From Eutrophosalina sp902522775 (GTDB taxonomy: Bacteria > Bacteroidota > Bacteroidia > Flavobacteriales > Flavobacteriaceae), in NCBI GenBank assembly GCA_902522775.1, contig CABYWQ010000003.1, positions 1 through 64,000 on the forward strand: a DNA stretch of 64,000 nucleotides, written 5' to 3'. The notes beneath the pieces are model-generated. The model was not told the DNA's origin and searched no databases. It saw only the letters and a list, made by a program, of their open reading frames with translations. The stretch's first letter is position 1. Each line of letters opens with the position of its first letter. The position numbers and the translations under genes were made by a program. Below are positions 16,646 to 25,883 of the stretch, in pieces.

Positions 16646-18056
16646 TAAAATAGTTTTATTGATTATTCTTATATGTACTATTTCATGTAATAATAAAGGT
16701 ATTTCAAAAAGTCCCAACTTCATTTTAATTCTAAGTGATGATCAGGGTTGGAATGGAACATCTTATGAAATGATAGCAGGGTCAGATTATTCAAAAAGTG
16801 ATTATTATGAAACTCCAAACATTGAGAATCTTGCTAAATCAGGAATGGTTTTTTCTCGTGCTTATTCTCCAGCTCCTACCTGTTCTCCAACAAGGTATGC
16901 AATTCAATATGGACAAACACCTGCAAGGCTGAAGCACATTAGAGTTTCTATGAATGTTGATCATATAGATCATCAAGGCATGACTACAATTCCTAGAGCT
17001 TTAAAGAGAATTGATAGTAATTACGTTGCTGGTCATTTCGGAAAATTTGGTATGTATTCAGAACCAATAAATTTTGGTTATGATCACAGTGATGGAATGA
17101 CAGGAAATATTGATGGTAATATTGACGGTACTGTTCAAACAAAATGGTTGCCACAACATGATGAAGATCCTAAACAAATTTTTGGTATAACAAAAAGATC
17201 TTTATCATTCATGGAAGAGCAAGTCAAACAAGACAATCCATTTTTTCTACAAGTTTCTCACTATGCTGTTCATTCAGATCTTGTTTCCAGAAAAGAGATT
17301 TATGAAAAATATAAAGAAAAAAACAGGGGTAGATATCATGAAAATCCCTCAATTGCCGCTATGACTCAAGACATGGATTTAAGTGTTGGAAAGATACTCG
17401 AAAAAGTTAAAGAGTTGGGCATTGAGGACAATACATATGTTATTTATATGTCAGATAATGGAGCTGTTGAACAAATTTTAGGAAGTAAAAAAACAAACAA
17501 AGAAAATAGGGGATATAATTATCCTTTAAGGCATGGAAAAGGGACTTTATATGAAGGGGGAATTAGAGTCCCATTTATTATTTCTGGTCCTGGAATCACA
17601 CCTGGTAGCAGATCATCAATTCCAATTTCTGGTGTGGACATCTTGCCTACTATTCAGGATTTAGTATCAAGTAGAGTTCAATATGATGAAAAAATAGATG
17701 GAGGAAGTTTTAAAAAAAATTTATTAGAGGACCCAAATTCAAGGGTGATAAGAAATAAGGATTTTCTTATTTTTCATCTTCCCTTTAGAAGAGGAAGTTT
17801 CAATCCCCATTCTGCCATAATCAAAGATGAGTTAAAGCTTATCAAATTCTTAAATTCAAATAAAGTATTACTGTTCAATCTTAAAGATGATCTTAATGAA
17901 AAAAATGATATTTCTAAAAAATTTCCAGAAATCACATTTAATCTTAATTTACAACTAGAACAATACTTAAAAAAAGTTAAAGCTTTAAAGTGGAAAAAAA
18001 ATATAAATTGGCGGCCATTTGAAAAAACTTTAGAAGAATTTAATTCATTTTACTAG
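16620..18056 (+). CDS. Sulfatase (Cys-type) lipoprotein
   Basis: About 478 residues; ATG at 16620 chosen over an upstream TTG at 16617. A lipoprotein signal (LICTISC) precedes the alkaline-phosphatase-like sulfatase fold. NFILILSDDQGW carries the metal-binding aspartates. CSPTR (Cys88) is the C-x-P-x-R site at which a formylglycine-generating enzyme converts cysteine to formylglycine. GHFGKFG and YMSDNGA are further conserved parts. It should remove sulfate esters from a glycan at the cell surface or in the periplasm. No FGE gene, SusCD pair or other sulfatase is present, so the substrate is unknown. Confidence 0.92.
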   Translation: MMHIKILFSKIVLLIILICTISCNNKGISKSPNFILILSDDQGWNGTSYEMIAGSDYSKSDYYETPNIENLAKSGMVFSRAYSPAPTCSPTRYAIQYGQTPARLKHIRVSMNVDHIDHQGMTTIPRALKRIDSNYVAGHFGKFGMYSEPINFGYDHSDGMTGNIDGNIDGTVQTKWLPQHDEDPKQIFGITKRSLSFMEEQVKQDNPFFLQVSHYAVHSDLVSRKEIYEKYKEKNRGRYHENPSIAAMTQDMDLSVGKILEKVKELGIEDNTYVIYMSDNGAVEQILGSKKTNKENRGYNYPLRHGKGTLYEGGIRVPFIISGPGITPGSRSSIPISGVDILPTIQDLVSSRVQYDEKIDGGSFKKNLLEDPNSRVIRNKDFLIFHLPFRRGSFNPHSAIIKDELKLIKFLNSNKVLLFNLKDDLNEKNDISKKFPEITFNLNLQLEQYLKKVKALKWKKNINWRPFEKTLEEFNSFY

Positions 18057-18135
18057 TTTAATCTAAAAATGTTTTCACATCTTAATTTAAATTGATTCTT
18101 AAGAGAGAAAAAAATATTTTTGTCAAAAATTTATT

Positions 18136-19350
18136 TTGAAAAAATTACCTGTAACAGTTTTAAGTGGATTTTTAGGTGCTGGAAAAACTACTCTATTAAA
18201 TCATATTTTACACAACAAGGAAGGCTTAAAAGCAGCTGTAATTGTAAATGATATGAGTGAGGTCAATGTTGATGCGGATCTTGTAAAAAGTGAAAATACC
18301 CTTTCAAGAACCGAAGAAAAACTAGTTGAAATGAGTAATGGTTGTATTTGCTGCACTCTACGTGAAGATTTAATGATTGAAGTCGAAAAATTGGCAAAAG
18401 CACAAAAATTTGACTACTTAATTATTGAAAGCACAGGAATTTCTGAGCCAATACCGGTAGCTCAAACTTTTAGCTTTGAAAGCGAAGATGGAAGTATTGA
18501 TTTAAGTAAGTTTAGTTATGTCGATACAATGGTAACAGTTGTTGACTCATTCAATTTCATTAAAGATTTTTCAAGTCCAGAATATTTGACTGATAGAAAT
18601 CTAACAGATATTGATGGTGATGAAAGAACAATTGTTAATCTTTTAACTGATCAAATCGAATTTGCCAATGTTATTCTCTTAAATAAAATTGATTTGGTTT
18701 CTGAAGAAGATTTACGAAACCTATATGACATAATTCATAAGTTAAATCCTGAAGCTAAGATTATTCCAACTAATCACTCAAAAATTAATTTAAGGGAAGT
18801 TATAAATACAGGAATCTTTGATTTCGAAAAAGCAGAGGCATCAGCAGGATGGATTAGAGAATTAGAAAATGAGCACGTCCCTGAAACAGAAGAATATGGA
18901 ATAGGGTCATTTGTTTTTAGAAAAAAAGTTCCATTTCATCCGGAAAGATTTCTTGATTTTATACAAAACAAATTCCCAAAAAATATCATTAGAAGTAAAG
19001 GTTTATTTTGGATTGCTTCAAGATCTGATCAAGCACTCATATGGAGCTCCGCAGGTGGGTCAATAAAATCAGATCCAGCTGGTGTTTGGTGGGCTTCCAT
19101 GCCTTTCTCTGAAAGAATCAAATATGGTAATTTTGTTAATAACCAACAACAAATTGAGTCTGAATGGGAGCCAGATTTTGGGGATAGAAAAATTGAACTT
19201 GTATTTATTGGTCAACAATTAGATGTAGATTCAATTACTAACCAGTTAGAAAAATGTCTGTTAAATGAAAAAGAGTTAATTGATTGGAAAAATGATCAGT
19301 TTAAAACGACAGATAATTGGCCAATTCAAAAAGTAAAAAGAGAAGTATAA
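18136..19350 (+). CDS. COG0523/CobW-family GTPase, ZigA-like metallochaperone
   Basis: 404 residues. The start is a TTG at 18136: no ATG lies between the in-frame stop at 18100 and the Walker motif, and TTG gives the family's usual KKLPVTVLSGFLGAGKTT start. Walker A is GAGKTT (about 14-19), the family metal-binding motif is Cys70-Ile-Cys72-Cys73, and NDMSEVNVDADLV is typical of the ZigA-type subgroup. A CobW C-terminal domain occupies the last 100 residues or so. These GTPases deliver zinc or other metals to target enzymes. No zinc transporter or Zur gene is adjacent. Confidence 0.9.
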   Translation: MKKLPVTVLSGFLGAGKTTLLNHILHNKEGLKAAVIVNDMSEVNVDADLVKSENTLSRTEEKLVEMSNGCICCTLREDLMIEVEKLAKAQKFDYLIIESTGISEPIPVAQTFSFESEDGSIDLSKFSYVDTMVTVVDSFNFIKDFSSPEYLTDRNLTDIDGDERTIVNLLTDQIEFANVILLNKIDLVSEEDLRNLYDIIHKLNPEAKIIPTNHSKINLREVINTGIFDFEKAEASAGWIRELENEHVPETEEYGIGSFVFRKKVPFHPERFLDFIQNKFPKNIIRSKGLFWIASRSDQALIWSSAGGSIKSDPAGVWWASMPFSERIKYGNFVNNQQQIESEWEPDFGDRKIELVFIGQQLDVDSITNQLEKCLLNEKELIDWKNDQFKTTDNWPIQKVKREV

Positions 19351-19481
19351 ATTAATTTGCAATTAATTTTAAAATATTAAACTATATATTACTGCTTCTT
19401 ATTAAATCATTAAATCTTACAAGCTTTATATAAAATATAATTTAGAATTTCATAACTTGAAAATTAACCAAAAATCAAACT

Positions 19482-20252
19482 ATGAAATATATATTTACAT
19501 TAATCACATTATTCACTTTAACTTTTTCATATTCTCAAGCTTACCAAACTTATACAATGCATTTTGTCCAGGTGGAGGGTGATCTAAACGCTTTTGAGGA
19601 ACGCGAAAAACTTATGCAAAAAGTTGCTCAAGATGCAGTTGACAGAGGAGATATATCTTTTTGGGCTTTTCTCAAAAGGTATACAGGAACTGGTTATGGT
19701 ACAACGACTGAAAACCAATCTAATTATGTTTGGGTTCAATCCAACACTGATATTTCAGCAGTTATGAGTGATAAAAATTCTTGGTGGGGAGGAGGAAATA
19801 TTAAAAGAGTTTTAAGTGAAGATGAATTCAAAAGAGCACAAGAGCTTAACAAAAAGTTTAAAAGAGTTAAAACAACTAATATTATTTTAGAGGATCAAGT
19901 TAGTATAGTTTTAGGTTTGGGTTCAGTTATTCAATTTAATTTTGCCCAAGCTGCTAATCCAAATAAATTTATTCAAGATAATATTGAAAAATGGAAACCA
20001 TTTTTTCAAGAGAATATGCCAAAAATGGGAATGCTTAACTGGGGAGTTGCAAGAATGATTTCACCACAAGGTGCAAATTGGCCTAATGTTTCTACATGGG
20101 ATATGTTTGACTCAATTGAAAGTCTGATGAAGTATAGAGTTGGATACCCTGAAATGGTAAATGTCAATCCAGATGGACCAGCATATAATCCAACTTTTTG
20201 GGCATCTAGAGATATTTTTGAACCAATAATTTTTGCGTTTAAAGAAGAATAA
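19482..20252 (+). CDS. Secreted tandem alpha/beta-barrel-like protein, family member A
   Basis: 256 residues with a signal peptide ending at about 19 (SYSQ). The mature protein has two similar halves, each with strand-helix-strand pattern (YTMHFVQVEGDLNAFEEREK in the first; VIQFNFAQAANPNKFIQDN in the second), suggesting two ferredoxin-like dimeric alpha/beta-barrel units in one chain. The N-terminal half is clearly homologous to the protein at 35775-36572 (MHVLEVEGNLGAF). Function unknown; relatives of this fold are often monooxygenases or ligand binders. A bidirectional terminator follows. Confidence 0.65.
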   Translation: MKYIFTLITLFTLTFSYSQAYQTYTMHFVQVEGDLNAFEEREKLMQKVAQDAVDRGDISFWAFLKRYTGTGYGTTTENQSNYVWVQSNTDISAVMSDKNSWWGGGNIKRVLSEDEFKRAQELNKKFKRVKTTNIILEDQVSIVLGLGSVIQFNFAQAANPNKFIQDNIEKWKPFFQENMPKMGMLNWGVARMISPQGANWPNVSTWDMFDSIESLMKYRVGYPEMVNVNPDGPAYNPTFWASRDIFEPIIFAFKEE

Positions 20253-20267
20253 AATTTTTTACTACAA

Positions 20268-20299
20268 TAAAAAAACCCTTCAAATCGAAGGGTTTTTTT
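20268..20299. terminator. Bidirectional terminator
   Basis: AAAAAAACCCTTC, AAAT loop region, GAAGGGTTTTTTT: a strong stem with A-tract on one side and T-tract on the other, between convergent genes ending at 20252 and 20318. It can serve both. Confidence 0.88.
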
Positions 20300-20317
20300 G
20301 TCAATAGTAATAGATTG

Positions 20318-21004
20318 TTAGAAATCAGCTACTCTTACCATCATGTAGGTATTAATAACTTTTCTAATTCCACTTACTTTAGCAGAAAATTTAGCAAATT
20401 CTGGAGTTGACTGCATTTCCTTAGTTCTGGAAAGTGCAGTTTCAAGATCTGGCGATCCAATCCAAACGAAATGAGAAAAGTCTGCTTTTTTTCCACTTAT
20501 TGGATAGCCAACACCATAGGAGTTGTTTTCATAGCCTTGAGATGCAGCTAATTTTTGAGAAAATTCTGCAAATTCCTTGACATAAGCAGAAGGATTAGAT
20601 ACTTCCATTTCATAGATAAAAAACACTTGATCTGGAGTCCAATCATTTCTGTACCAAACAGGTGTGTTTAGTGCGCTATTTACAGGAGTAATATAGCGAT
20701 TGAGTTTTTCACCAAACACTTGAGCTACAGACGATGCAAACCAAGAGTTTGAAAAGTTAGCAAATGCAGCCTCATTTGGAAAACAAAACTGAACAGTATG
20801 AGTCGCTTGATTAGTACCGTTAAATTGGTATGCAAATAAAGATTTAGACCCTTCAATATTCTTTGCCCATTCAGTTTCCATCATGCCTTTTAAAGCGGAA
20901 ACAACCATTTCAGGTTCATCAGCTTTAAAATCAAAAAAAGCACAATATTGAGAAAAAGAATAAGATGAGAATAGAATAGTAATTAATAATAAATATTTTT
21001 TCAT
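20318..21004 (-). CDS. Secreted tandem alpha/beta-barrel-like protein, family member B
   Basis: 228 residues with signal peptide (SYSFSQ, about 18). Two similar halves are visible: CAFFDFKADEPEMVVSALKG... and VFFIYEMEVSNPSAYVKEFA..., each followed by a helix and strands ending around phenylalanine-rich segments. It is a shorter, diverged relative of the proteins at 19482 and 34216-36572, inferred from signal type, length, two-repeat structure and context. It faces member A across a shared terminator. Function unknown. Confidence 0.55.
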   Translation of the reverse strand: MKKYLLLITILFSSYSFSQYCAFFDFKADEPEMVVSALKGMMETEWAKNIEGSKSLFAYQFNGTNQATHTVQFCFPNEAAFANFSNSWFASSVAQVFGEKLNRYITPVNSALNTPVWYRNDWTPDQVFFIYEMEVSNPSAYVKEFAEFSQKLAASQGYENNSYGVGYPISGKKADFSHFVWIGSPDLETALSRTKEMQSTPEFAKFSAKVSGIRKVINTYMMVRVADF

Positions 21005-21125
21005 TTTATAAAAATTTAAACCTAAAATATAATTTTAAAATTTATTATATGTTAATAAATCTTAAAAAGTTGAATGCATAAATATTTTTTATTAAATTTT
21101 AAATAAAAACATAAAATAAACACGA

Positions 21126-21656
21126 ATGAAAAAATATATTTTAACATTATTTCTAATTATTCCTTTTTTACTACAGTCTCAAAATTTTCGTGGTCTTGAT
21201 AAAAGTCCAATGGACCAAGCAAAATTTCCCATTAGTAATAGAGTTACAGACAAAGTTGCCATCGTTACATACAGCAGACCTCAATTAAATAATCGTTCAT
21301 TTGGGGATATTGTTCCTTTAAATAAAGTTTGGAGAACAGGTGCTAATGAAGCGACACAGATTAGATTATTCAGTGATATAACAATAGATGATAAAAAAAT
21401 TCCTGCCGGAACATATACATTATTTACTATTCCTGAAGAAAATCAAATTACAGTTATAATTAATAGTGCTACAAATATTTGGGGAGCTTATAGCTATAAG
21501 TCTGAAAAAGACATTATTAGAGTAAAAGTTCCATTAGTTAAAAGCGATGAGTCTTTGGAAGCACTTTCAATTGCTTTTTCTAATGAAAATAGTCAGCCTA
21601 AAGTTCATTTTGGATGGGAATACATGAGATTTGAATTACCTTTTAATGTTTTATAG
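21126..21656 (+). CDS. DUF2911-family secreted protein
   Basis: 176 residues with signal peptide (LLQSQ, about 19). The DUF2911 signature is strong: ITYSRPQ-like VTYSRPQLNNRSFGD, VWRTGANEATQI, IPAGTYTLFTIP and IWGAYSYKSEKDIIRV. It is a beta-rich periplasmic protein found widely in Bacteroidota; function is not established. It lies 11 nt before the next secreted protein, probably one transcript. Confidence 0.9.
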   Translation: MKKYILTLFLIIPFLLQSQNFRGLDKSPMDQAKFPISNRVTDKVAIVTYSRPQLNNRSFGDIVPLNKVWRTGANEATQIRLFSDITIDDKKIPAGTYTLFTIPEENQITVIINSATNIWGAYSYKSEKDIIRVKVPLVKSDESLEALSIAFSNENSQPKVHFGWEYMRFELPFNVL

Positions 21657-21667
21657 TCACAGCTAAT

Positions 21668-22294
21668 ATGAGATTAATAATTTTATTATTTTTCTTAATA
21701 TCGTCCTTTATATCGGCTCAGGAAGAAAAAAAAGGAAATGGATTAAAAAATCTTTTAAAACAAGCTGAAAAATTAGCTAAAGATTTAGCTTTAGATAATA
21801 AGAAAAAAGAAAATAAAGATTTTTTCTTTTCACCAATAGATATTGGTAAAACAAGTTTTAATACAGCAGACAGAATTGCTATTAAAGATGTCATTGATGC
21901 TTATGGTTTCTATTGGGACTCAAATAATTTAGATGGATATTTATCTCTATTTACAGATTCAGCAAAAGGTGTTGTAATTAATATTGATGGTAGTGTAGAC
22001 AACTATTATATTAAATCCGCCGAGCAAATTGAAAACAATAAAAACAGGATGGATTATTTCATTAAAAATCAAATGCAAAGGAGACATATGATGGCCAATT
22101 CATTTTTTATTGAATTAACTAATGATTATGCTCATCTGAGACAGTACATGATTTTAATGACAACCAACAAAAAAGAGAAAACAGAAATTCTATCGCCCAT
22201 TAACTATGTTTTTAAGTTGATAAAACTTAATGGAATTTGGAAAATAATTTACAGAGAAATTAATTTAGACAAACCTTTAGACCTTTCTCTTTAA
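21668..22294 (+). CDS. Secreted SnoaL/NTF2-like protein
   Basis: 208 residues: signal peptide (FISAQ), a lysine-rich linker (about 20-55), then an NTF2-like domain (about 60-205) with ADRIAIKDVIDAYGFYWDSNNLDGYLSLFTD at its start and a C-terminal YVFKLIKLNGIWKIIYREI strand pair. SnoaL-like domains in secreted proteins are usually of unknown role. It is 11 nt downstream of the DUF2911 gene and convergent with the beta-helix gene. Confidence 0.7.
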   Translation: MRLIILLFFLISSFISAQEEKKGNGLKNLLKQAEKLAKDLALDNKKKENKDFFFSPIDIGKTSFNTADRIAIKDVIDAYGFYWDSNNLDGYLSLFTDSAKGVVINIDGSVDNYYIKSAEQIENNKNRMDYFIKNQMQRRHMMANSFFIELTNDYAHLRQYMILMTTNKKEKTEILSPINYVFKLIKLNGIWKIIYREINLDKPLDLSL

Positions 22295-22304
22295 ATAAAA
22301 TAGA

Positions 22305-24086
22305 TTAGTTTAAAATTTCTCCATTCTTGGCATTACTTGCACCTATATTTGGAGTTGAATTAATATTTAAACTGTGACCAAAAAAATCCTTTGTTGGTAT
22401 TGATTCAAGATTAGCAAAAATATCTGATTCGCTAGTTGGAATTGGAGGATGTGAAAAATTTCCAGTAAATTCTTTACCTGCATTAATTGCATTACTCCCT
22501 TTAAGTAATTGAAATCCTTTTTCATTTCCTAGATCTTCATTATAAAAATTTGGGTTTAGATTTACTGGGTCATCATCAATATTTATAAATCTGTTATCAA
22601 TACTTCCATAAAATAAATTATTGGTCATGTAAAGATTATCGTCTCTTACATTCACTTGCTTTGTCCCAATTGAAGATCCATTTACAGAATAAAAAATGTT
22701 ATTAAAAACTCGTGTGCTATTAGCTTTGAGATCAATTGCAGTTGCATAAGGATTATTAGTTCTATTAATAACAATTGTATTATTGTATATATAACTATTA
22801 TTAGATGTATATCCCTCATCACCCCCGATTTTATCATTTAGCCAAATAGTATGATTACTATTTTTCCAGTTCGGATTATCTCTCCATCCATCATTTACAC
22901 TTATATTAAATCTATAAACTGCAGTTTCATTGCCACCTAATATTTCAACAAATCCACCTTCACAATCTTCCATGTAGTTATATTGGATAAACGTATTAAT
23001 GTTTTTATGATCAACATGAATTCCGTGGGAATCAAGTATTCCTCTTATGCCAATTGCTTTATTTCTTTGAATAATAGTATTTACGCTATTCCAATTCCAA
23101 ACAGCACTTCCTCGACCAATCATTCTAGAATTAGTTTTTGCTCCTGGTCTATCAAAAATATTATCTTCAATTAAAATATTTCTAGCTCTTGAAGGCAATA
23201 TACATGTACCTCCAATTTGTTTAAATTCATTATTTCTAAAAACAAAATCTGTATGTCTGTTGTCAAGCCCATTATTTGCATTTGAATGTTTGACGTGAAC
23301 TCCAAATCTTTGTAAATCGGTGAAGAAATTATACTCAAATAAGACGTTGTTTATATGTGCCTTTGCCCAATCTGTAAAAAATCTCACTCCTGCTACCTCA
23401 AATTGATTAAATGCCTCTTGATTTGAAGGATCAACCTGTGTGATGGCATAAATATTTTTAAATGTCATGTTTCGAAAAGTGAAATTATTCATAACATCAT
23501 CATTAGTATTATGAATATAAATACCAAAACTATCAGAATCATCAATATCATTTCTTTTTTTAGTTCTATTGTTTTGAATTTCAAGACCATCAAAAATCAT
23601 ATTATCATTGTTATTAACATATATGGCCTCTTGAAAATCACCTCCACTTATATTTTCCCCACTTCCACTTATAATAGGTTTATTGTTTGAAGAGCCATAA
23701 GATGTAATTACAATTGGTTTATCCTCAGAGCCCGAACCGTTAACCTTAAATTGACCAACAAAAGTATCCCCCTTTTTAAAGAATATACTGTCTCCAGGTG
23801 ATAATTCAATATTTGAAATTTTTGATATTGAATTCCAAGGGCTACTCTCACTTCCTTGATTATTATCATTTCCTGATGAACTACTTATATAATAAGTTGT
23901 TCTTTCGCCACTTTCGTTATTATTAGAGTTGTCGTTAGAACTATCATTAGAGTTGTCATTAGAGTTATTACCTGAGTTATCAATTGAATCAGATTTACTA
24001 CAACTAAAACTTAGACTTAAGAAAACTAAAATCATTAAAATAGATCTCATAAATATTTTATTAATAATTACTTCAATTTTTTTCAT
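22305..24086 (-). CDS. Right-handed parallel beta-helix lipoprotein (polysaccharide lyase-like)
   Basis: 593 residues from the ATG at 24086; an internal ATG at 24050 gives a tighter lipoprotein signal (MRSILMILVFLSLSFSC). After the lipid cysteine is a low-complexity Asn/Ser/Asp linker (about 33-60), then TYYISSSSGNDNNQGSESSP, the usual entry to pectate-lyase-like beta-helices, followed by many N-rich coils (DGLEIQNN, FRNNEFKQIGG, IEDNIFDRPG). Surface-anchored, likely a polysaccharide-active enzyme or binding protein. I cannot assign a PL family. It overlaps the upstream GH16 gene by 14 nt, so the two probably attack one glycan together. Confidence 0.75.
   Translation of the reverse strand: MKKIEVIINKIFMRSILMILVFLSLSFSCSKSDSIDNSGNNSNDNSNDSSNDNSNNNESGERTTYYISSSSGNDNNQGSESSPWNSISKISNIELSPGDSIFFKKGDTFVGQFKVNGSGSEDKPIVITSYGSSNNKPIISGSGENISGGDFQEAIYVNNNDNMIFDGLEIQNNRTKKRNDIDDSDSFGIYIHNTNDDVMNNFTFRNMTFKNIYAITQVDPSNQEAFNQFEVAGVRFFTDWAKAHINNVLFEYNFFTDLQRFGVHVKHSNANNGLDNRHTDFVFRNNEFKQIGGTCILPSRARNILIEDNIFDRPGAKTNSRMIGRGSAVWNWNSVNTIIQRNKAIGIRGILDSHGIHVDHKNINTFIQYNYMEDCEGGFVEILGGNETAVYRFNISVNDGWRDNPNWKNSNHTIWLNDKIGGDEGYTSNNSYIYNNTIVINRTNNPYATAIDLKANSTRVFNNIFYSVNGSSIGTKQVNVRDDNLYMTNNLFYGSIDNRFINIDDDPVNLNPNFYNEDLGNEKGFQLLKGSNAINAGKEFTGNFSHPPIPTSESDIFANLESIPTKDFFGHSLNINSTPNIGASNAKNGEILN
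23926..23976 (-). repeat. 12-nt in-frame tandem repeats encoding the Asn/Asp/Ser linker
   Basis: Near-identical 12-nt units (plus-strand form GTTGTCATTAGA with variants) repeat about four times, encoding NSND units of the linker after the lipid cysteine. Copy changes would keep frame and only alter linker length. Confidence 0.55.
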
Positions 24087-24984
24087 AAACTTTCAAATAG
24101 TCTATTATAAGTGAATTTGGAAAAATAGTGTTGCCTTCATCAACAACTCTCATTAGACCATTATTCATAACAATACACATTGTTTTGTTTGGCCAGTTTT
24201 CGCTAGGAACTTCAATACCTTTATTTTTAATATGAACCAATTCTCCATCTATATACCATTTCATATCATTTTCAGTCCAGTTGAATCCAAAAATATGAAA
24301 CTTAGATGAGGAATTATATGTCGATTGAAAATTCTTAAGTGCATAACTATGATCCTTCTTATCGTTCCACAAACCATATATAAAACGCATATACATTTCA
24401 TCGCTTCTATTAGTATTAAAAAATTTTCCAAAGTATTCCCATATATCAATTTCAGGTGGCCACCTTCTATTTTCAGAATCATCAATTAACCATATGGCTG
24501 GCCATACTTTATCACCTTTAGGAAATTTAGCTTTAATTTCAAGGTAGATATTTTTAGCTGTACCATTAAAATTTATTTTTTGTAGTGAGTTTATCCAGCC
24601 AGTTGAATAGTTAAATTGGCCTACAGGATCAGTTCCAGTAATTGATTGTTTTCGATTGTCTAAATAAAGTAAACCATTATTAACGTAAACGTTGTCATCC
24701 AAAAGATATCCAGCATAATTATTGTTAAGTAAATTTTCGCCTCCTGTATTTTTATTCCAAATCATTCTAATAGACGAATTTGTACTGTGAGTTAGTCCTT
24801 TAGACCAATTGCTATTATCAAAGCTATCAAACTCATCACTTTTAATTAATTCATAATCTGTCGGTATATAACCTGATTCTAAACTATTATTTTGCTCATC
24901 TGTTGATATAGCTTCTTCTTCACTTTCTTCTCCACCACATGAGATAAAAATGAGTAATAATAATTGTAGAAAATACTTGATCAT
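24073..24984 (-). CDS. GH16-family glycoside hydrolase lipoprotein
   Basis: 303 residues with a lipoprotein signal (LLIFISC, Cys16) and a short acidic linker. A beta-jelly-roll catalytic domain follows. The GH16 signature E-x-D-x-x-E is present as EIDIWE, giving nucleophile Glu178, Asp180 and acid/base Glu183; FGFNWTENDMKWYIDGELV is another hallmark strand region. GH16 members cleave beta-1,3/1,4-glucans or marine galactans (agar, carrageenan, porphyran); which one cannot be said. It is upstream of and overlaps the beta-helix gene; no SusCD transporter is nearby. Confidence 0.9.
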   Translation of the reverse strand: MIKYFLQLLLLIFISCGGEESEEEAISTDEQNNSLESGYIPTDYELIKSDEFDSFDNSNWSKGLTHSTNSSIRMIWNKNTGGENLLNNNYAGYLLDDNVYVNNGLLYLDNRKQSITGTDPVGQFNYSTGWINSLQKINFNGTAKNIYLEIKAKFPKGDKVWPAIWLIDDSENRRWPPEIDIWEYFGKFFNTNRSDEMYMRFIYGLWNDKKDHSYALKNFQSTYNSSSKFHIFGFNWTENDMKWYIDGELVHIKNKGIEVPSENWPNKTMCIVMNNGLMRVVDEGNTIFPNSLIIDYLKVYEKN

Positions 24985-24988
24985 TATG

Positions 24989-24996
24989 CAAAGTTA
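24989..24996 (-). promoter_or_regulatory. Flavobacterial -7-like box (TAACTTTG) next to GH16 start
   Basis: The minus strand reads TAACTTTG, matching TAnnTTTG, only 4 nt before the GH16 ATG (24984). If used, the transcript would start at or near the ATG (leaderless). No TTG at the expected -33 spacing is seen, so this is tentative. Confidence 0.3.
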
Positions 24997-25076
24997 TTAA
25001 TGAGTGTGATTTAAATATACACCAAAATTATCTTGTCTATTTAATTTATTAACTTAACATTCTATTTAATAATTCG

Positions 25077-25883
25077 ATGAAATTTTTAAGATTATTTAGA
25101 AGTCAATCTACAAACACTAAAGATTATATTAAGTATGCTGTTGGTGAAGTTTTTCTAGTAGTTATTGGTATTTTAATTGCTCTCTCCGTAAACAATGCTA
25201 ATGAGGAAAGAAAACTTAGAAAAGAAGAGAAAAAAATATTATTATCTCTACACAGTGAAATTTCTAATAATTTAAATAGTTTGGAGACTGCACTTTTGGA
25301 AAAAAAAAAAATAATTGATATTAATAATGAGTTTTTAAAATATACAGGTCCAGAATCAGAGTGGAAATCAGAATCTAAACTAGATAGCTTGATGTATTAT
25401 TTTTCTGTTTCAGGTTGGAATTATGTTGCTGATAATGGTGTATTAAATGAAATTATTAATTCTGGTAAGCTTTCAATTATTGACGATGTTAAAATTAAAA
25501 ATCTTGTTTCTTCCTTACCTCAGCAAATTTCACAGATAGTTGAAGAGGACAGGGTTTATAGGGATGACCTACATCAATATTTTTTACCATTCATAAGTAA
25601 AAATTATAAACTTAGAAATTTTACTGAGTATAGAGAACTTTACAAGTTTAGTAAGTCTGATTTGGGAAAATCCAAGTTTAAATTATTCGATAACAAGTTA
25701 ATCAACAATTTAGAATTTGAGAATATCTTAACAATACAATCAATATGGATTAAGTTCTCAATTGAAATGTGTGAAAATCTACAAATTAAGTTTTCAAAAA
25801 TTCAAGAATTAATTGAGTTTAAGTACGATGATGTTGACTATGATAGACTTAATCAAGATTTAGAGGAAGGTTTTTGGGGCTAA
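25077..25883 (+). CDS. DUF6090-family membrane protein, copy 1
   Basis: 268 residues. A short basic N-terminus is followed by one transmembrane helix (KYAVGEVFLVVIGILIALSVNN, split about 21-42), the DUF6090 hallmark, then a helical region (NEERKLRKEEKKILLSLHSE) and a mostly alpha-helical extracytoplasmic part. Function unknown; the family is common in marine Flavobacteriia. It ends directly at the stop of a paralogue on the other strand (25884-26690), with the stop codons abutting. Confidence 0.8.
   Translation: MKFLRLFRSQSTNTKDYIKYAVGEVFLVVIGILIALSVNNANEERKLRKEEKKILLSLHSEISNNLNSLETALLEKKKIIDINNEFLKYTGPESEWKSESKLDSLMYYFSVSGWNYVADNGVLNEIINSGKLSIIDDVKIKNLVSSLPQQISQIVEEDRVYRDDLHQYFLPFISKNYKLRNFTEYRELYKFSKSDLGKSKFKLFDNKLINNLEFENILTIQSIWIKFSIEMCENLQIKFSKIQELIEFKYDDVDYDRLNQDLEEGFWG

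Noticed and set aside
22983..23174. 63-aa plus-strand ORF
   Set aside because: Antisense to the beta-helix gene; no initiation or family evidence.
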